DNA of 20,837 nucleotides from Irineochytrium annulatum. Its lineage: Eukaryota > Chytridiomycota > Chytridiomycetes > Chytridiales > Chytridiaceae. Location of the stretch: contig JADGJL010000450.1 in assembly GCA_027600665.1 (NCBI GenBank), forward strand, positions 1 to 20,837, given 5' to 3'. Below the pieces are notes generated by a model. It was not told the DNA's origin. It did no database searches and saw only the letters and a list, made by a program, of their open reading frames with translations. Of the stretch, positions 9,470 to 19,831 are shown piece after piece. Position numbers and translations under genes: made by a program. The first letter of the stretch is position 1; every line of letters starts with the position of its first letter.

Positions 9470-9497
9470 CGGCTAGATTAAAGCGGCTAGATTAAAG
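9470..9497. repeat. 14-bp tandem duplication at the end of the pseudogene
   Basis: CGGCTAGATTAAAG is repeated perfectly head to tail (9470-9483, 9484-9497), spanning the last codons and stop of the recombinase-like frame. Confidence 0.8.
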
Positions 9498-9646
9498 CAG
9501 TAGGTTTTTCTTTCATTTCTTTCTCCTATTGTACGACGGCTTCTTGTGTGTTTGAAATATCCACAGCTAACGCACACCTTAGATGGGAGGACTGGACACC
9601 CCCAGCGTCCCACCTTAACTGAAATCAGTAACTTCAAAAACTGAAG

Positions 9647-9652
9647 AAAAAA
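9647..9652 (-). terminator. RNA polymerase III terminator of tRNA-Glu
   Basis: Six A's on the plus strand give a T6 run on the minus strand, 16 bases beyond the tRNA 3' end. This is a standard pol III stop. Confidence 0.75.
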
Positions 9653-9668
9653 TCAGAAAGATTTGTAA

Positions 9669-9740
9669 CTCCGCATCGGGGAATCGAACCCCGGTCACCG
9701 CTGTGAAAGAGCGGGATCATAACCACTAGACCAATGCGGA
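9669..9740 (-). tRNA. tRNA-Glu (anticodon TTC)
   Basis: A 72-nt cloverleaf reads on the minus strand. The acceptor stem TCCGCAT/ATGCGGA pairs perfectly, with G as discriminator. The anticodon stem-loop is CCGCT-CTTTCAC-AGCGG with anticodon TTC, reading GAA/GAG glutamate codons. The T-arm contains GGTTCGATTCC (B box) and the D-arm region contains TGGTCTAGTGG (A box). There is no intron. A T6 terminator follows 16 bases downstream. A decayed copy of this gene lies at 4873-4955 in the same orientation. Confidence 0.96.
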
Positions 9741-10607
9741 TTGGATGACTTCTGCAGAAATTGTGCCTGTATGACCTGAAAATTAGCTAGTTGAGGAAGA
9801 AACCTAAAAGGTAAAAGCGATTGCAGTGTGGATCTCTCTGGGCTCTGATCCGATCCGCACGTCCTCCCTGACAGTGGCCGATGATGATCTATGGTCGGGT
9901 GGGCTATACTTTGAGGAGTTTGCTAGAAAAAAAAGGCAAATATTCTCAGCGCACTGCCCACAATAAGACCAAATCAACTCTGCTCATCGACCATATTAGT
10001 ATTTGTTTTGCGAGAAGGAGAGTCATATCAAAGCAAATTAACAAGGTATGGAAGATGACGAAAACAAAAGAACAGCGTACAAGGAAAGGAACTGAACAAA
10101 AACATATAGGGGACTGCGAGTGAGATTTCATTCAACACGGGGTACAACGAATCCGTTCGAAATGGAGCAAGCATGGTACAGAAAGCAAACACATAAGTGA
10201 TCACGAAACTTAGAAAGTAGAGGAAGAGACGGTGAAAACAGCAGAACTGGAAAACACCAGGTTCAAAGCAGAAGCGATACTAAACTTCAGCAATGAGTTC
10301 AACAGATTAAAGCGAAGAAGAGGAGGGATAAAAACTAAAGCAGATTACAAAAAGGGTCAGGATGCAAATTCTAGCCCAAAAAAGAAAGGCAATACAAATG
10401 TGCAGTTACTCCCCAGTTCCCTCACCAAAACAACGCAGGCGTTTGTGATAAAAAAAAAAAAAAAGAACACGCAAAGTATCGAACAAGAAGACACTCATTA
10501 AACCCAATCCTCCGTAGTTGTCTTGTATATGGCACCTACAAAGCCCAGCGCACCCCCCTAACAAAATCGTCCTCGCGCAAAGAATCCAAGCCCAAAAGGT
10601 TATCCGC
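9741..10607. other. AT-rich gene-free stretch
   Basis: Between tRNA-Glu and the stop codon of the RNA-binding protein gene nothing coding is supported. The plus strand is strongly A/G-rich (for example around 10020-10330) and contains a 15-base A run at 10450-10464. On the minus strand this is a T/C-rich region downstream of the Nam8-like gene, probably holding its 3' untranslated region. No canonical AATAAA was seen on the minus strand close to the stop. Confidence 0.4.
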
Positions 10608-12573
10608 CTATTGAGCGTAAACTTGCTTTTGAGCATTCCGCCAACCAGTACCCTCAACGTCAATTCTATCCAGCGATTCTTCTTTCTGCGTGATGTAGGT
10701 TTCGTTTAGCCGGTCGACCGGGTCGGCATGGATCGGGTCAGTGTTACCTAGCAGCCCTGAAGGACCCGAGTAGGCGGACCCGTTAGGGTTGCCGCCGTAT
10801 GGCGCTGCTGGAAAAGACGTGAGACTCAATCTTCAACCTCAAGACAAAACCAACCTTTCATGATTGCGGGTTGTGCTTTACCCCAGGACAACCGGACGCG
10901 AGCCCCGCCTGAGAAATAATAGGAAAGGTTCAATAAGATAATCATCGAGATAGCGGCGAAGTGATAGGAAGATTGTGACATACCAATGATGGCGTTATTC
11001 ATCTGCTGAATAGCAGTTTCAGCAGACGTACGATGCGCGTAAGTGACGAAGCCGCATCCTCGGCCGGGCGGAATCTTGGTGTGAAGAATATCGCCAAACT
11101 GAGAGAAGTTTCTGTCGAGATCCATCAGCTCAGTTTCAAGCAAGTAAAAATGACTCACTGCTTCAAATCATCATCGGTCACGCTCGGGTTCAGCCCGCCA
11201 ATGAAAACCGTTGTATTGCTCGGGTCGGTAAACGGATTGTAGCCTCCTTGTTGCTGAGGTACGCCGTACCCATGCGGTTGTTGCGGCTGATGGTGTTGCG
11301 GTTGCATCTGCGGCGGCGGCATCCCCTGCGGCATCCCGTAGTAGCCCATGCCCTGCTGCGGCATCCCCATGCCCTGCATACCAAGCGACTGCATCCCCAT
11401 TCCCATCCCCAAGCCCATCCCCATGCCACCTTGCATACCAATCCCGCCGCCGCCCATCGACCCGCCGACGGACATACCACCGCCGCCGCCGATCTTGTTC
11501 TTCGGGGTCGCGGAAGCGATACGCATCGGCCGCGAACCGCAGTACTGACCGTTCATCTCGTTCATCGCACGCTGCTGATCGAGCTCCTCCCCGAAGCGAA
11601 CGAAACCGTAACCCCTCGACATGCCCGTCTGCGGGTCCGTAACGACCTTCGCCGACTTGATGGAGCCGTAGCGGGCTTGGAATGTATTCTAGCGCACACG
11701 GTCAGAACAGAACGTGGGATAAGCCAATAGTACACACACCATCAACAACAAATCATTCACTTCGGGGCTCAAGTCGCCGACAAATATAGAGAACTCCGGA
11801 CCCGCCGCGTCGCGGCTGGTAGTAACAAATACATGACGATGAGTACAACGATATTATATGGAAACTTACGTTCGATCCACCATTCCACCACCCGATGCCC
11901 AATTCAGCTTGAACATTTTGTTGGTTCCCGGTATGATCGAGCCGTTTGTACCCGTCAACTGCCGAGAAGCGCTCGCGTTGCTAGAGAAGTCGACAAAACA
12001 GTAGCCAGCACTTGCTCTAAAACAGAGGCAGTCAGAACGATTTCAAAAAAGCACGGGATAACGCAAAGGCGGCCTACCCGGTTATCTTGTCCCGAATCAT
12101 CTTAACATTCACCGTCTCGCCGAGGGAGTACCTGTCAGAAGAAATATTAGAAAACTGTCCATCCTTAGGTGCGAACCCGCCTCCGGGTCCCATCCAGCAA
12201 TCATCGACCGACAAGCAAAGTTGTTGAACGCTCGCTATCACTTCCCACTGGTGTCCATCGCGGAAATCCGCATGCGCAGCCCACAACGCGGCGCCCCCCA
12301 TCCGCGCCACACGCCAGATAAGACGCCACCTATCCCCTCGAATCTGGGCGCCCCAGCGAAACACCCTTAGATCAGGCGCCAACAGGGCCGTATCGGTCCG
12401 GACATGGACCTCCGCCAATCTGGACCCCGCCTTTCGGATTTGCAGTTGGACACTAACCACAGCTGGCGAATGTAGTTCTCGTCCATCCACGCCTCCAGCT
12501 CGCCCATCCATAGCGTCGTCTTCTGCAGCGCGAGTTAGCTCGGGACTTGGTTCGGCAATGGCCCCACCTCCAT
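10608..12573 (-). CDS. Three-RRM RNA-binding protein, Nam8/Csx1 type, 417 aa
   Basis: Minus-strand exons: 12573-12568, 12522-12458, 12131-12078, 12010-11870, 11815-11740, 11688-11159, 11111-10984, 10908-10855, 10807-10608; all phases agree. RRM1 spans about residues 3-86 (TLWMGELEAWMDENYIRQLW, RNP1 AGYCFVDF), RRM2 about 94-180 (SIFVGDL, RGYGFVRF), RRM3 about 290-360 (TTVFIGGL, GCGFVTY). A Gly/Met-rich then Pro/Gln-rich linker separates RRM2 and RRM3. The LWMG(E/D)LE start and three-RRM order are those of Nam8/Csx1/TRNAU1AP proteins. Yeast Nam8 is a U1 snRNP component aiding 5' splice-site choice; Csx1 stabilises stress mRNAs. Which role applies here is open. The start gives a two-codon first exon (Met-Glu) before a 45-bp intron with branch CTAAC. 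Intron 2, inside RRM1, is unusually long (326 bp). Confidence 0.9.
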
Positions 12574-12582
12574 TTCAGCGCA

Positions 12583-13423
12583 CTAATTTTCTGGCGAATT
12601 TGACGACCCATTGACCATGAGCCTGCGAATGGCATGCAACTGGATGGACAACAAGTCGATGACGCACCCGAGATCGTTCAGCGTTAAGCTGGTTGATGTT
12701 GGCAAATTCAAGGTCTCGTGGAAAATACAAAAAGTCGCTAATGCATGTGAACAGGTTGTATACGTTGTCTGCCCTTGCCGAGGCAATAATAATTATAAAA
12801 TCAACCTTCAGCCAGCCGATGTGACTAGTTGCCTGGCACCAGAGTTTCGAGGCACATCCAATTCGACAGGAACGTCCTTCTCCAGGCTCAGCATCCGCTT
12901 TGCATTGCATCTGTGGCTCTAGAGCCGATCTCTCCGAATGTGAGTGGAACGCCGCGGGCGCGACCGTTAGTCTCCGCACCCAACCAAGAAACCTGCAATA
13001 GTATTAAACGCGAAAGCTGAGTTGCACATACGCTTGATGTCGCCTTTAAATATATTGCGACCGCCTAAATTGCGTACCTCAAGCACTAGATGGATGATCA
13101 ATATTCCAGACTCACCAGTCACGTCACAGGTATGACCAGCTATGATCTTTCTTGAGAGTAGCCTGCTAGACTGCCACAGTCCTGAGATCACGCGATCTTC
13201 GACATGAAGACATTCGCCGGCTAAGCTCAACCTATTCGTCTAAGTCGAGGGGATCACACACAACGCCACTTATCACGTACTGGTTATGGAGGACAGCACG
13301 AAAAGGACCCATTGAGGAGGCGGCGCCCTCAGCCCCAGGCAGCCCCTGTGATTCAAGCCTCCGACCCTTTGCACGAATTTCATCAATGAAGATCCGCCAT
13401 GCCGAATTCCTATCGGATGCCAT
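12583..13423 (-). CDS. Unrecognised multi-exon gene
   Basis: Open segments with protein-like composition are linked by good splice signals. Exon A is 13423-13277, starting MASDRNSAWRIFIDEIRAKG. Exon B is 13239-13116 (LAGECLHVEDRVISGLW). A short exon at 13064-13032 lies between introns of 51 bp (GTGAGT..TTTAG) and 39 bp (GTATGT..TGCAG). The next intron, 12984-12919, contains the branch ACTAAC. The last segment ends SIQLHAIRRLMVNGSSNSPEN with a TAG at 12585-12583. The middle exon frame (12918 to about 12800) is uncertain: one reading gives RMLSLEKDVPVELDVPR and a stop, another is Cys-rich and joins the last exon in phase. I do not recognise the product and see no motif. Its start overlaps the bioF start region, and its stop lies 9 bases before the Nam8-like start codon. 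Confidence 0.42.
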
Positions 13424-14954
13424 CGCGAATGACAGGCGCATCGACGCAGATGGCGGGCGATGAGGGTACGAAGGCATCGGCGTCGGCGCTCGAGCTTCGG
13501 CTGGCCGCAATACTCAGAAAGCGGCAGAACATCAATCTTAAGCGCTCCATCGACACACCCGCACCAAGATCCCTTGTGGACTTCTCCAGCAACGATTATC
13601 TGGGCCTGGCCCGCAACCCGGTCCTCTCTTCTCTTTTCCTTGAATCGCTGAGATCGCATTCATCGCCCGGATGCCGGAGCTCCAACACCAGCCAGGATGC
13701 GCCGATGATGGGCTCCACTGGCTCGCGTCTGCTCACGGGGAATAGCTCCGATGCCCTCGACCTCGAACACTACCTGGCTTGCTTCCACGGCTCCAAGGAC
13801 GAGAAGGCGCTGCTGTTTAATTCGGGCTACGATGCGAATGTGTCTCTGTTCTCGTGCCTGCCTCAGCCCGGGTCCACAATCATCTACGACAGCTTAATTC
13901 ACGCGAGCGTCCACGACGGCATGAGGAGGTCCAGGGCCGCCGTCGTCAAGGCGTTCAAGCACAACGACCTGGCGGATCTGGCGAGTGTCGTTTGGGCTGA
14001 GGTCGAAAGGATCGAGCGCGATGTCGCCGCGGCGTCCGTACACCGATCGGGAAGCGACGCGGGATCTGGAATTCTGGTCGCGGTGGAGTCTATCTACAGC
14101 ATGGACGGGGATGAAGCACCACTTGTTGGGATTGTGGGTCTGATCGAGAGCGTGGGAGCTAGGGCTGGGGGTGCATATTTGATTGTGGACGAGGCGCATT
14201 CGACCGGCGTGAGGGGTCCTCAGGGCAAGGGCATGACCGTCGGTTTGGGTTTGCAAGATCGTATCTTCGCAAGACTTCACACGTTCGGGAAGGGAGTCGG
14301 CGCGCACGGAGGTAGGCGTTCTTTGAAACTGTGGTTGAAGGCTTGACTTTCTTAACCATAGTATCCAGCTGTCGTTGTTGGCCCTCGGGTTCTTCGCGAA
14401 TACTTGGTTAATTACGCCCGCCCTCTTATCTACTCGACATCGCTTCCTTTGCATTCGCTTAAAGCCATCCAGTGCTCGTATTCTTTTTTGGAGCAGCAAG
14501 CCGAAGAGGTTAGTTCAACTTACTTGCTTAATATGGTTCGTAACGCGACTGTATTCCTTCAGCTCCAATTACAGCTGGATTCTCTGATCAAGTTTTTTCA
14601 TCATACGTTCAAAGGCGCGTTGTTGCCGGCCGGATGCTACTTGCTTCCTTCGAATAGTCCGATACAGGGCATTGTTGTGCCTGGTAAGCTGTTTCTCCCA
14701 TTTGTACACACCGAAGTCGTTTTTAATCGATGTTATCTACAGGGAACGCACAGGTCTCGGCCGTGGCAAAGCTGCTTATTTCGAGGGGCCTTGACTGCAG
14801 GCCAATCCGCTCGCCAACGGTCCCGAAGGGGACGGAGCGGTTGCGGGTGTGCTTGCATGCTCACAACACGCGCGAGGACATCTTGCTGTTAGCGAAGGAG
14901 GTCAAATCAGTTTTGGAGGCGGGAGGTCAAGAAAGACTTCTGTCGAAGATATAA
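13399..14954 (+). CDS. 8-amino-7-oxononanoate (KAPA) synthase-like PLP enzyme, 461 aa
   Basis: Exons 13399-14311, 14369-14508, 14563-14683 and 14743-14954; introns 57, 54 and 59 bp. It belongs to the alpha-oxoamine synthase family (fold-type I PLP). The likely reaction is pimeloyl-CoA or pimeloyl-ACP plus alanine to KAPA, the first committed biotin-ring step. Visible motifs: FSSNDYLGLA (61-70), GSTGSRLLTGNS, DSLIHASVHDG (His stacking on PLP), DEAHSTGV (264-271, PLP-binding Asp) and HTFGKGVGAHG with Schiff-base Lys298. The C-terminus ends LLSKI; SKI is a variant type 1 peroxisomal signal, and fungal BioF is known to be peroxisomal in Aspergillus. Internal Met at 13429 or 13450 would avoid overlap with the divergent gene, so the true start may be later. 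A related serine- or glycine-using synthase is less likely given the sequence style. Confidence 0.88.
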
Positions 14955-15196
14955 GGCGGGGGCTGTTTCATCTAACGGGTTGCACTATCCGCTTTCTTTT
15001 CTTTCATCGTTTGTATATTGGCATTTGAATGCATTTTTGCTGCAACCGACTGTCGAAGTTCGGACTGTAACGAGGCATTGTTCCTCAAGTGATGAGACAG
15101 GCAGTACATTTTTTTAATAATACAGTGATGTTGTTATTAAAATCCGTTGCAAGGACATCTAATTCTTAATACAGCAGAAGAGGCAGCACCCATCGT

Positions 15197-15855
<659 letters not shown>

Positions 15856-15990
15856 CGTGGCGTCGCTTTGCGAGGAACGGGTGGCTCTCGAGGTTGGATT
15901 TTTCGCAGGGAAGAAATGTTTGAGCGACTAATGCGCGGCCCGAATTTCAAGTCCGACTTTGGACGAATGGAATAACGCCCTTCCAAGCTG
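15856..15990. promoter_or_regulatory. Shared promoter of LC8 (-) and HEATR6 (+)
   Basis: Only 135 bp separate the two divergent start codons, so both promoters and leaders must lie here or overlap the genes. No TATA box is visible. Confidence 0.6.
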
Positions 15991-18900
15991 ATGATGGCCG
16001 CGGTATCCGACGCCTCGAGCGAGGTATGCCTTAACGCCCGCCGTGCGCATTTGTTATGCTTGGCTTTGATGATCGTTCTTGCGCTATTCGGTTTTTGTTG
16101 ACGATTACCATGGCAGCTTAAGCAGACGTTGCTGGACGGATCTCGTCGTCACCGTACCAGCGATGGATTACAATTTTGCGACAAGATTTATGCAAGTTTT
16201 ACAAAGGAGCAGGTGCTTAAATTCCTGTTCTTTTCTCGTTTCGTTTCTATCAAACGCGGCATTTTCGTCGCCATTTGTCGCGCTGTGGCTCATTGTGTCG
16301 TCAACAACAGTTGCAATTCAATGATGCAAGCGAACGCGAAAGAGTCACGGAGACATGCGTTGATTTTTTGCTTTCTTTTGGGATGAAAACGCGCGATCCA
16401 CTCGAGACTATCCGCTGCCTTCGATCCCTCTCTGCGATTCTATTTGAGCATAGCATTGCCGCGCATAAGGTGAAATCAATTTTAATAAAGGCATTTCTAA
16501 ACATAACCTGTGCCGCATAGTGTCATCCCCAAATTCTTTCCATGGTGTTGCCATTATCTAAATCATCCAACTCAAACACGGAGGTGCGCAGGGCTGCTCT
16601 CGTATGCCTCGGGAACCTCTGCGTCCGCACCGGGTCGAAGCTGCAGTCCGCGCATAAGGATATTTTCGAGTCCTTGTTAGACGCCGCGTCAATCGATACG
16701 GCTGCGGCGACAAACTCCGTCGCCGCCGAGAAGGTTGCAAGTTCGGCGTTAAAGTCGATGCATCTGCTTATCAACGAGGGGAAGAACGTCATTGGAGACT
16801 CCGGGCCGGCTTTGCTTGCGGTATTACAGCGCTGCGTGTTTCCCCCCACACGAAGCTTCGCTCGGGGTTCGCCCGGCACTGTTCCAAGATGGCCCCGACC
16901 GCAGTTCGAATCCGACTCGGAGATCTCGGATGCGGATTCTGCCCAACAATCGGAAAGGTGCGAATGCGTTCATTTAACAAAAACACGTCTTAATGAGGAC
17001 AGAGCAGACATAGCTATCGCGAGCTTCAAATCAACGCATTGAGCTGTCTGCAGTCCGTTGCGAAGGTTTGTTTTGTTCAATAAGGATGGTTTTCTAACGT
17101 ATGGTAGGCAAACCCGAAATTGCTATATCCACGCTGGTCCAGTTTTCTCGGCGAAAGTTCCCCGACACAGCCGTCAATATTGACTCTTATGGAAGCCAGT
17201 GATTACCCTAAGGTTCGAGTGGCGGCGAGCAATGCGCTGAGTGCGTTCCTGGATGGAAGTAGACAGTATCTTTCTGTTGCGGAGGCTAGGTTGGGCTCCT
17301 TCACAAGCTTCCATGCTTTAAAAATCTTTTGTATGTTAATTGAATCTGCAGTAAGTCAGGGCGATCTGGGAGTTTTACGTCACTATCGCAGAAGCTTTTT
17401 GAGCAACTGGGTAGAATTCATACAGCACTTGTTCGTGTTGTGTCGACGGAGCTCGTGCCCAGCGTGCTGATTGCGCAATTGAAGGTGTGCGGTTCCTTGT
17501 ATATTTGCTTGCTAAGCAGTGGTAGTGTCTCGCCATATTGGTTCGGAATGCCCCTTACGACAGGCTGGAGGAAAGCACTAAGACGACATTATATCGTACC
17601 GTTTTCGGGAGACTCGAACATCCGGGTACGCAGTTTTGTCAAGTACGACCAGTAACGTTCGTTGCTATACAGACCCGGGAGCTCAAAGCGCATCTATGGA
17701 GGTTATGGTTGCGATCCTTGACGTCGGGATCGCACTCGACATCTCCGGGGTTCCCGATGCGGGCTTAGTCAACCCGGCGACGCCGCCGAGTAGGCTTCGC
17801 ACGGCTATTGACGTCGCGGTTGATAGCGTTAGCGGGACTAGGGGCGGCCCAACGCTTCAAGTTACCTCCTTAGATCTCCTCGGCGCATTGGTCAGACGCG
17901 ACGTGTTGCTAATGTTCCGGCATTGGGATCGAGTGAACCCCGTAATTGAGGCGGCGCTGGCTGGCGTGAACGGGCTTGTGAGGGTAGCAGCATTAAAGGT
18001 GGTTGAGCAGTACGGAGAGTGCTTGAAAGCGCTCGATGATGAGGTCCGTAGCCGTGTATAACAGTTCAAAACGGCTAAAACGTTATTCCTAGGGGAAAGA
18101 AATATGGTGGCGATATATTTTTGAGAGACATATATCGGGTCTCGTGTCAGACGGAAATTTTGCCATCAGAGCCCTTTCCTGTGATTGCCTGTCCTATGTT
18201 CCTGAGTCAATGTTCGTGAGCGACGAGGTGGGAATAAAAGCACACGCTTCCCCTCTTAAGGTGATGCTGACCATTTATTTTTTATCAGAAGTTTCGAATT
18301 GCCTGCGCATCGATTACCCTTGGCATGTTAACGGACGACGACCCGAATGTCAAGTGCTCCGCGTGCCGAGCTCTTGGCGTATTCGTCACTTACGCTTCGA
18401 TGCGGGACGACCGCCTCTTTCTTCTCGACGTCGCCACCGCTCTCCCAACGTTATCGGCGGACGCACGTTTGAATGTCCGCGTTAGGGTCTCGTGGGCTCT
18501 CGCAAACCTATGCGACGCCTTAGTGGTGCTTGTGCAGCCACCACCCACTGACACGGGAGGTGATATTATCACTGGAACCATTGGCTTGGAAGAAGTTGGT
18601 TTTGGAGACAGCGCGTTTGATTCGCTGGTTAAATCTTCGATTCGCCTTTCGATCGACAATGAAAAAGTTTGCATCACGTTTGAATCCTCTTTGCTGATTC
18701 TAATTTTGCACCAGTGTCGATCGAATGGTGTTAGAGCACTCGGCAACATAATCCGCGTATGCCCGCGCAAGTACTTGATAGCTCAGGCCGAGAGCACAGT
18801 GAAAGATGCCGCGATGGCTGTCATCAAAAACCTCGAGGCTGGTGCTTTCAAGGTAGCTTCACAGTTACTTTAGATGCTAATTTTGGGCGTAGAATCGTTG

Positions 18901-19302
18901 GAATGCCGCCCACGCCGCGCAAAACATCCTACGGGCCGATCATATACCCCTCGTATCCGTATCGTGGCGAGATCCGATATTAACCGCCCTTACGACCGCG
19001 ACGCGCAGTTGCAAGAATTTCAAAGTGAGGATCAATGCCGCTGCCGCGCTATGCGGACCCAGGGGCGGAGCGGCCGTATATGGGGGTAAAGATAAGGTGC
19101 AGGCGATGATCAAGGTGTTGGAGGAGGCGAAGGCGACGGCGGGCATTTTAGAGGACTCGACATTTGGGGAGTTTCGGTATAAGGAACAATTGGAGGAGCA
19201 GGTGCGACCTCAGCATTTGATCGTTCATTCTCAAGCTCTAATCTTCCCTTCTCGTTGCAGCTCCATCAAACGATAGAACACTTGTCCGCAACTTTGAAGT
19301 AA
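15991..19302 (+). CDS. HEATR6-like HEAT-repeat protein, 856 aa
   Basis: Fourteen exons: 15991-16023, 16117-16212, 16311-16469, 16521-16957, 17008-17065, 17108-17289, 17352-17484, 17526-17625, 17673-18043, 18093-18227, 18289-18666, 18715-18852, 18893-19201, 19261-19302. All phases agree (2571 bases). Landmarks shared with animal HEATR6, in the same order: EVRRAALVCLGNLC, FESDSEISDAD, SAFLDGSRQYLSVAEA, LVRNAPYDRLEE, ALGVFV with LNVRVRVSWALANLCDAL, SNGVRALGN, RWNAAHAAQNIL and SCKNFKVRINAAAAL. It is an all-helical HEAT solenoid with no catalytic motif; the family has no settled molecular function. It is shorter than the roughly 1180-residue human protein, mainly at the N-terminus and the central disordered segment. 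Met1 or Met2 could start. Exon 2 to 3 (98-bp intron) is the least certain junction. Confidence 0.9.
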
Positions 19303-19530
19303 ACTGCGCGCTTAATATGATGATACATATGAGAAACTGCTCAACGAAACCGCCGTGTCGTCTTGCAACGTTTATCGCGCATTCTAATCATGCAATAACT
19401 AAACTGTGTCCTGTGGCCGCAACTCGGGCCAACCCCGGTCCTGCTGCCACGAAATCGCTGCCGCGGAGACTGGCTTCGGACAGTAGGGATCATGTAAAAG
19501 TCAAAACGACCAACGTCCCCCCACGATCCG
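19303..19530. other. Convergent 3' intergenic region (HEATR6/MDM35)
   Basis: A 228-bp gap between the two opposing stop codons, with no canonical AATAAA on either strand and no gene. It presumably holds both 3' untranslated regions. Confidence 0.4.
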
Positions 19531-19831
19531 CTACTTCGGAGGTGGCGGAGGTGATGAACCCGGGAACGGATTCTCCCTTCTTGCGTCGTTGATCAACTTA
19601 TCCACGTTCTTCTCGCTTATAGCTTTCTGCCATAATCGTCAGTTAAAAAAATGCATGCGAATGAATCGCGACTCAACCCCAGCTCACCCAAACGCAACCG
19701 CGGTACAGCTTGAAGAGGCCCTCGCACTCCTCCTCGATCTGGCCCTTGAGAAACTTCTCGGAATACCAGCGATTGAAGCAGGTGTCGTACTTCTGCTTAA
19801 GCTCGTTGCATTCGGGGGAGATAGAGCTCAT
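19531..19831 (-). CDS. Mdm35/TRIAP1 twin-CX9C intermembrane-space protein, 79 aa
   Basis: Minus-strand exons 19831-19688 and 19626-19531 with one 61-bp intron (GTGAGC..GGCAG, branch CTGAC). The coding pattern is MSSISPEC, then [27 protein letters not shown] and a tail ending PPPPPK. Two CX9C pairs, Cys8/Cys18 and Cys36/Cys46, form the coiled-coil-helix-coiled-coil-helix fold oxidised by Mia40. The family binds Ups1/PRELI-type lipid-transfer proteins in the intermembrane space and is needed for phosphatidic acid and phosphatidylserine transfer, and so for cardiolipin supply. The motif [11 protein letters not shown] is a family signature. The start Met19831 is chosen because homologues start a few residues before the first Cys; the open frame runs 29 codons further upstream. 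Head-to-head with the RNF181-like gene. Confidence 0.96.

Larger units (their letters stand above)
5976..9495 (+). pseudogene. Decaying tyrosine-recombinase-like gene (DUF3435 type)
   Basis: Coding blocks separated by typical short introns (such as 6223-6278, 6388-6449, 7537-7583, 7820-7868, 8298-8372, 8454-8536, 8625-8664, 8900-8954) read like the fungal DUF3435/tyrosine-recombinase-like family. Examples are GLTVSKRLSPPS, FQNRAKLEIPKATRQNALN, VGTLIQELFCGEVDYTHF, RVQVAAAACLM, PVFVTDRTTAAPMN, CYSLRRCGAQAMEAAGVDKD (with the likely catalytic Arg) and ERYRAQLGQ (likely Tyr). The C-terminal blocks contain Cys pairs (CYLCGEW, CPFC), as in zinc-finger tails. It is broken: an in-frame TAG at 8710-8712, a one-base shift near 7735 with no intron, another near 9230, and exon phases that do not reconcile at 7536/7584 and around 8373-8453. 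Intact neighbours argue against general sequencing error. The family call is from memory of sequence style. Confidence 0.55.

Noticed and set aside
9881..10500. Plus-strand open frames in the AT-rich stretch after tRNA-Glu
   Set aside because: Lys/Thr/Asn-rich composition from A-rich DNA, with no motif or splice context.
11190..11730. Long plus- and minus-strand frames opposite or offset to the Nam8-like exon
   Set aside because: They reflect the repetitive Gly/Met/Pro/Gln codons of the linker read in other frames.
16213..16310. Open reading through 16213-16310 as HEATR6 coding sequence
   Set aside because: It cannot be joined in frame to the next conserved block. Removing it as a 98-bp GT-AG intron gives matching phase, though this is the least certain HEATR6 junction.
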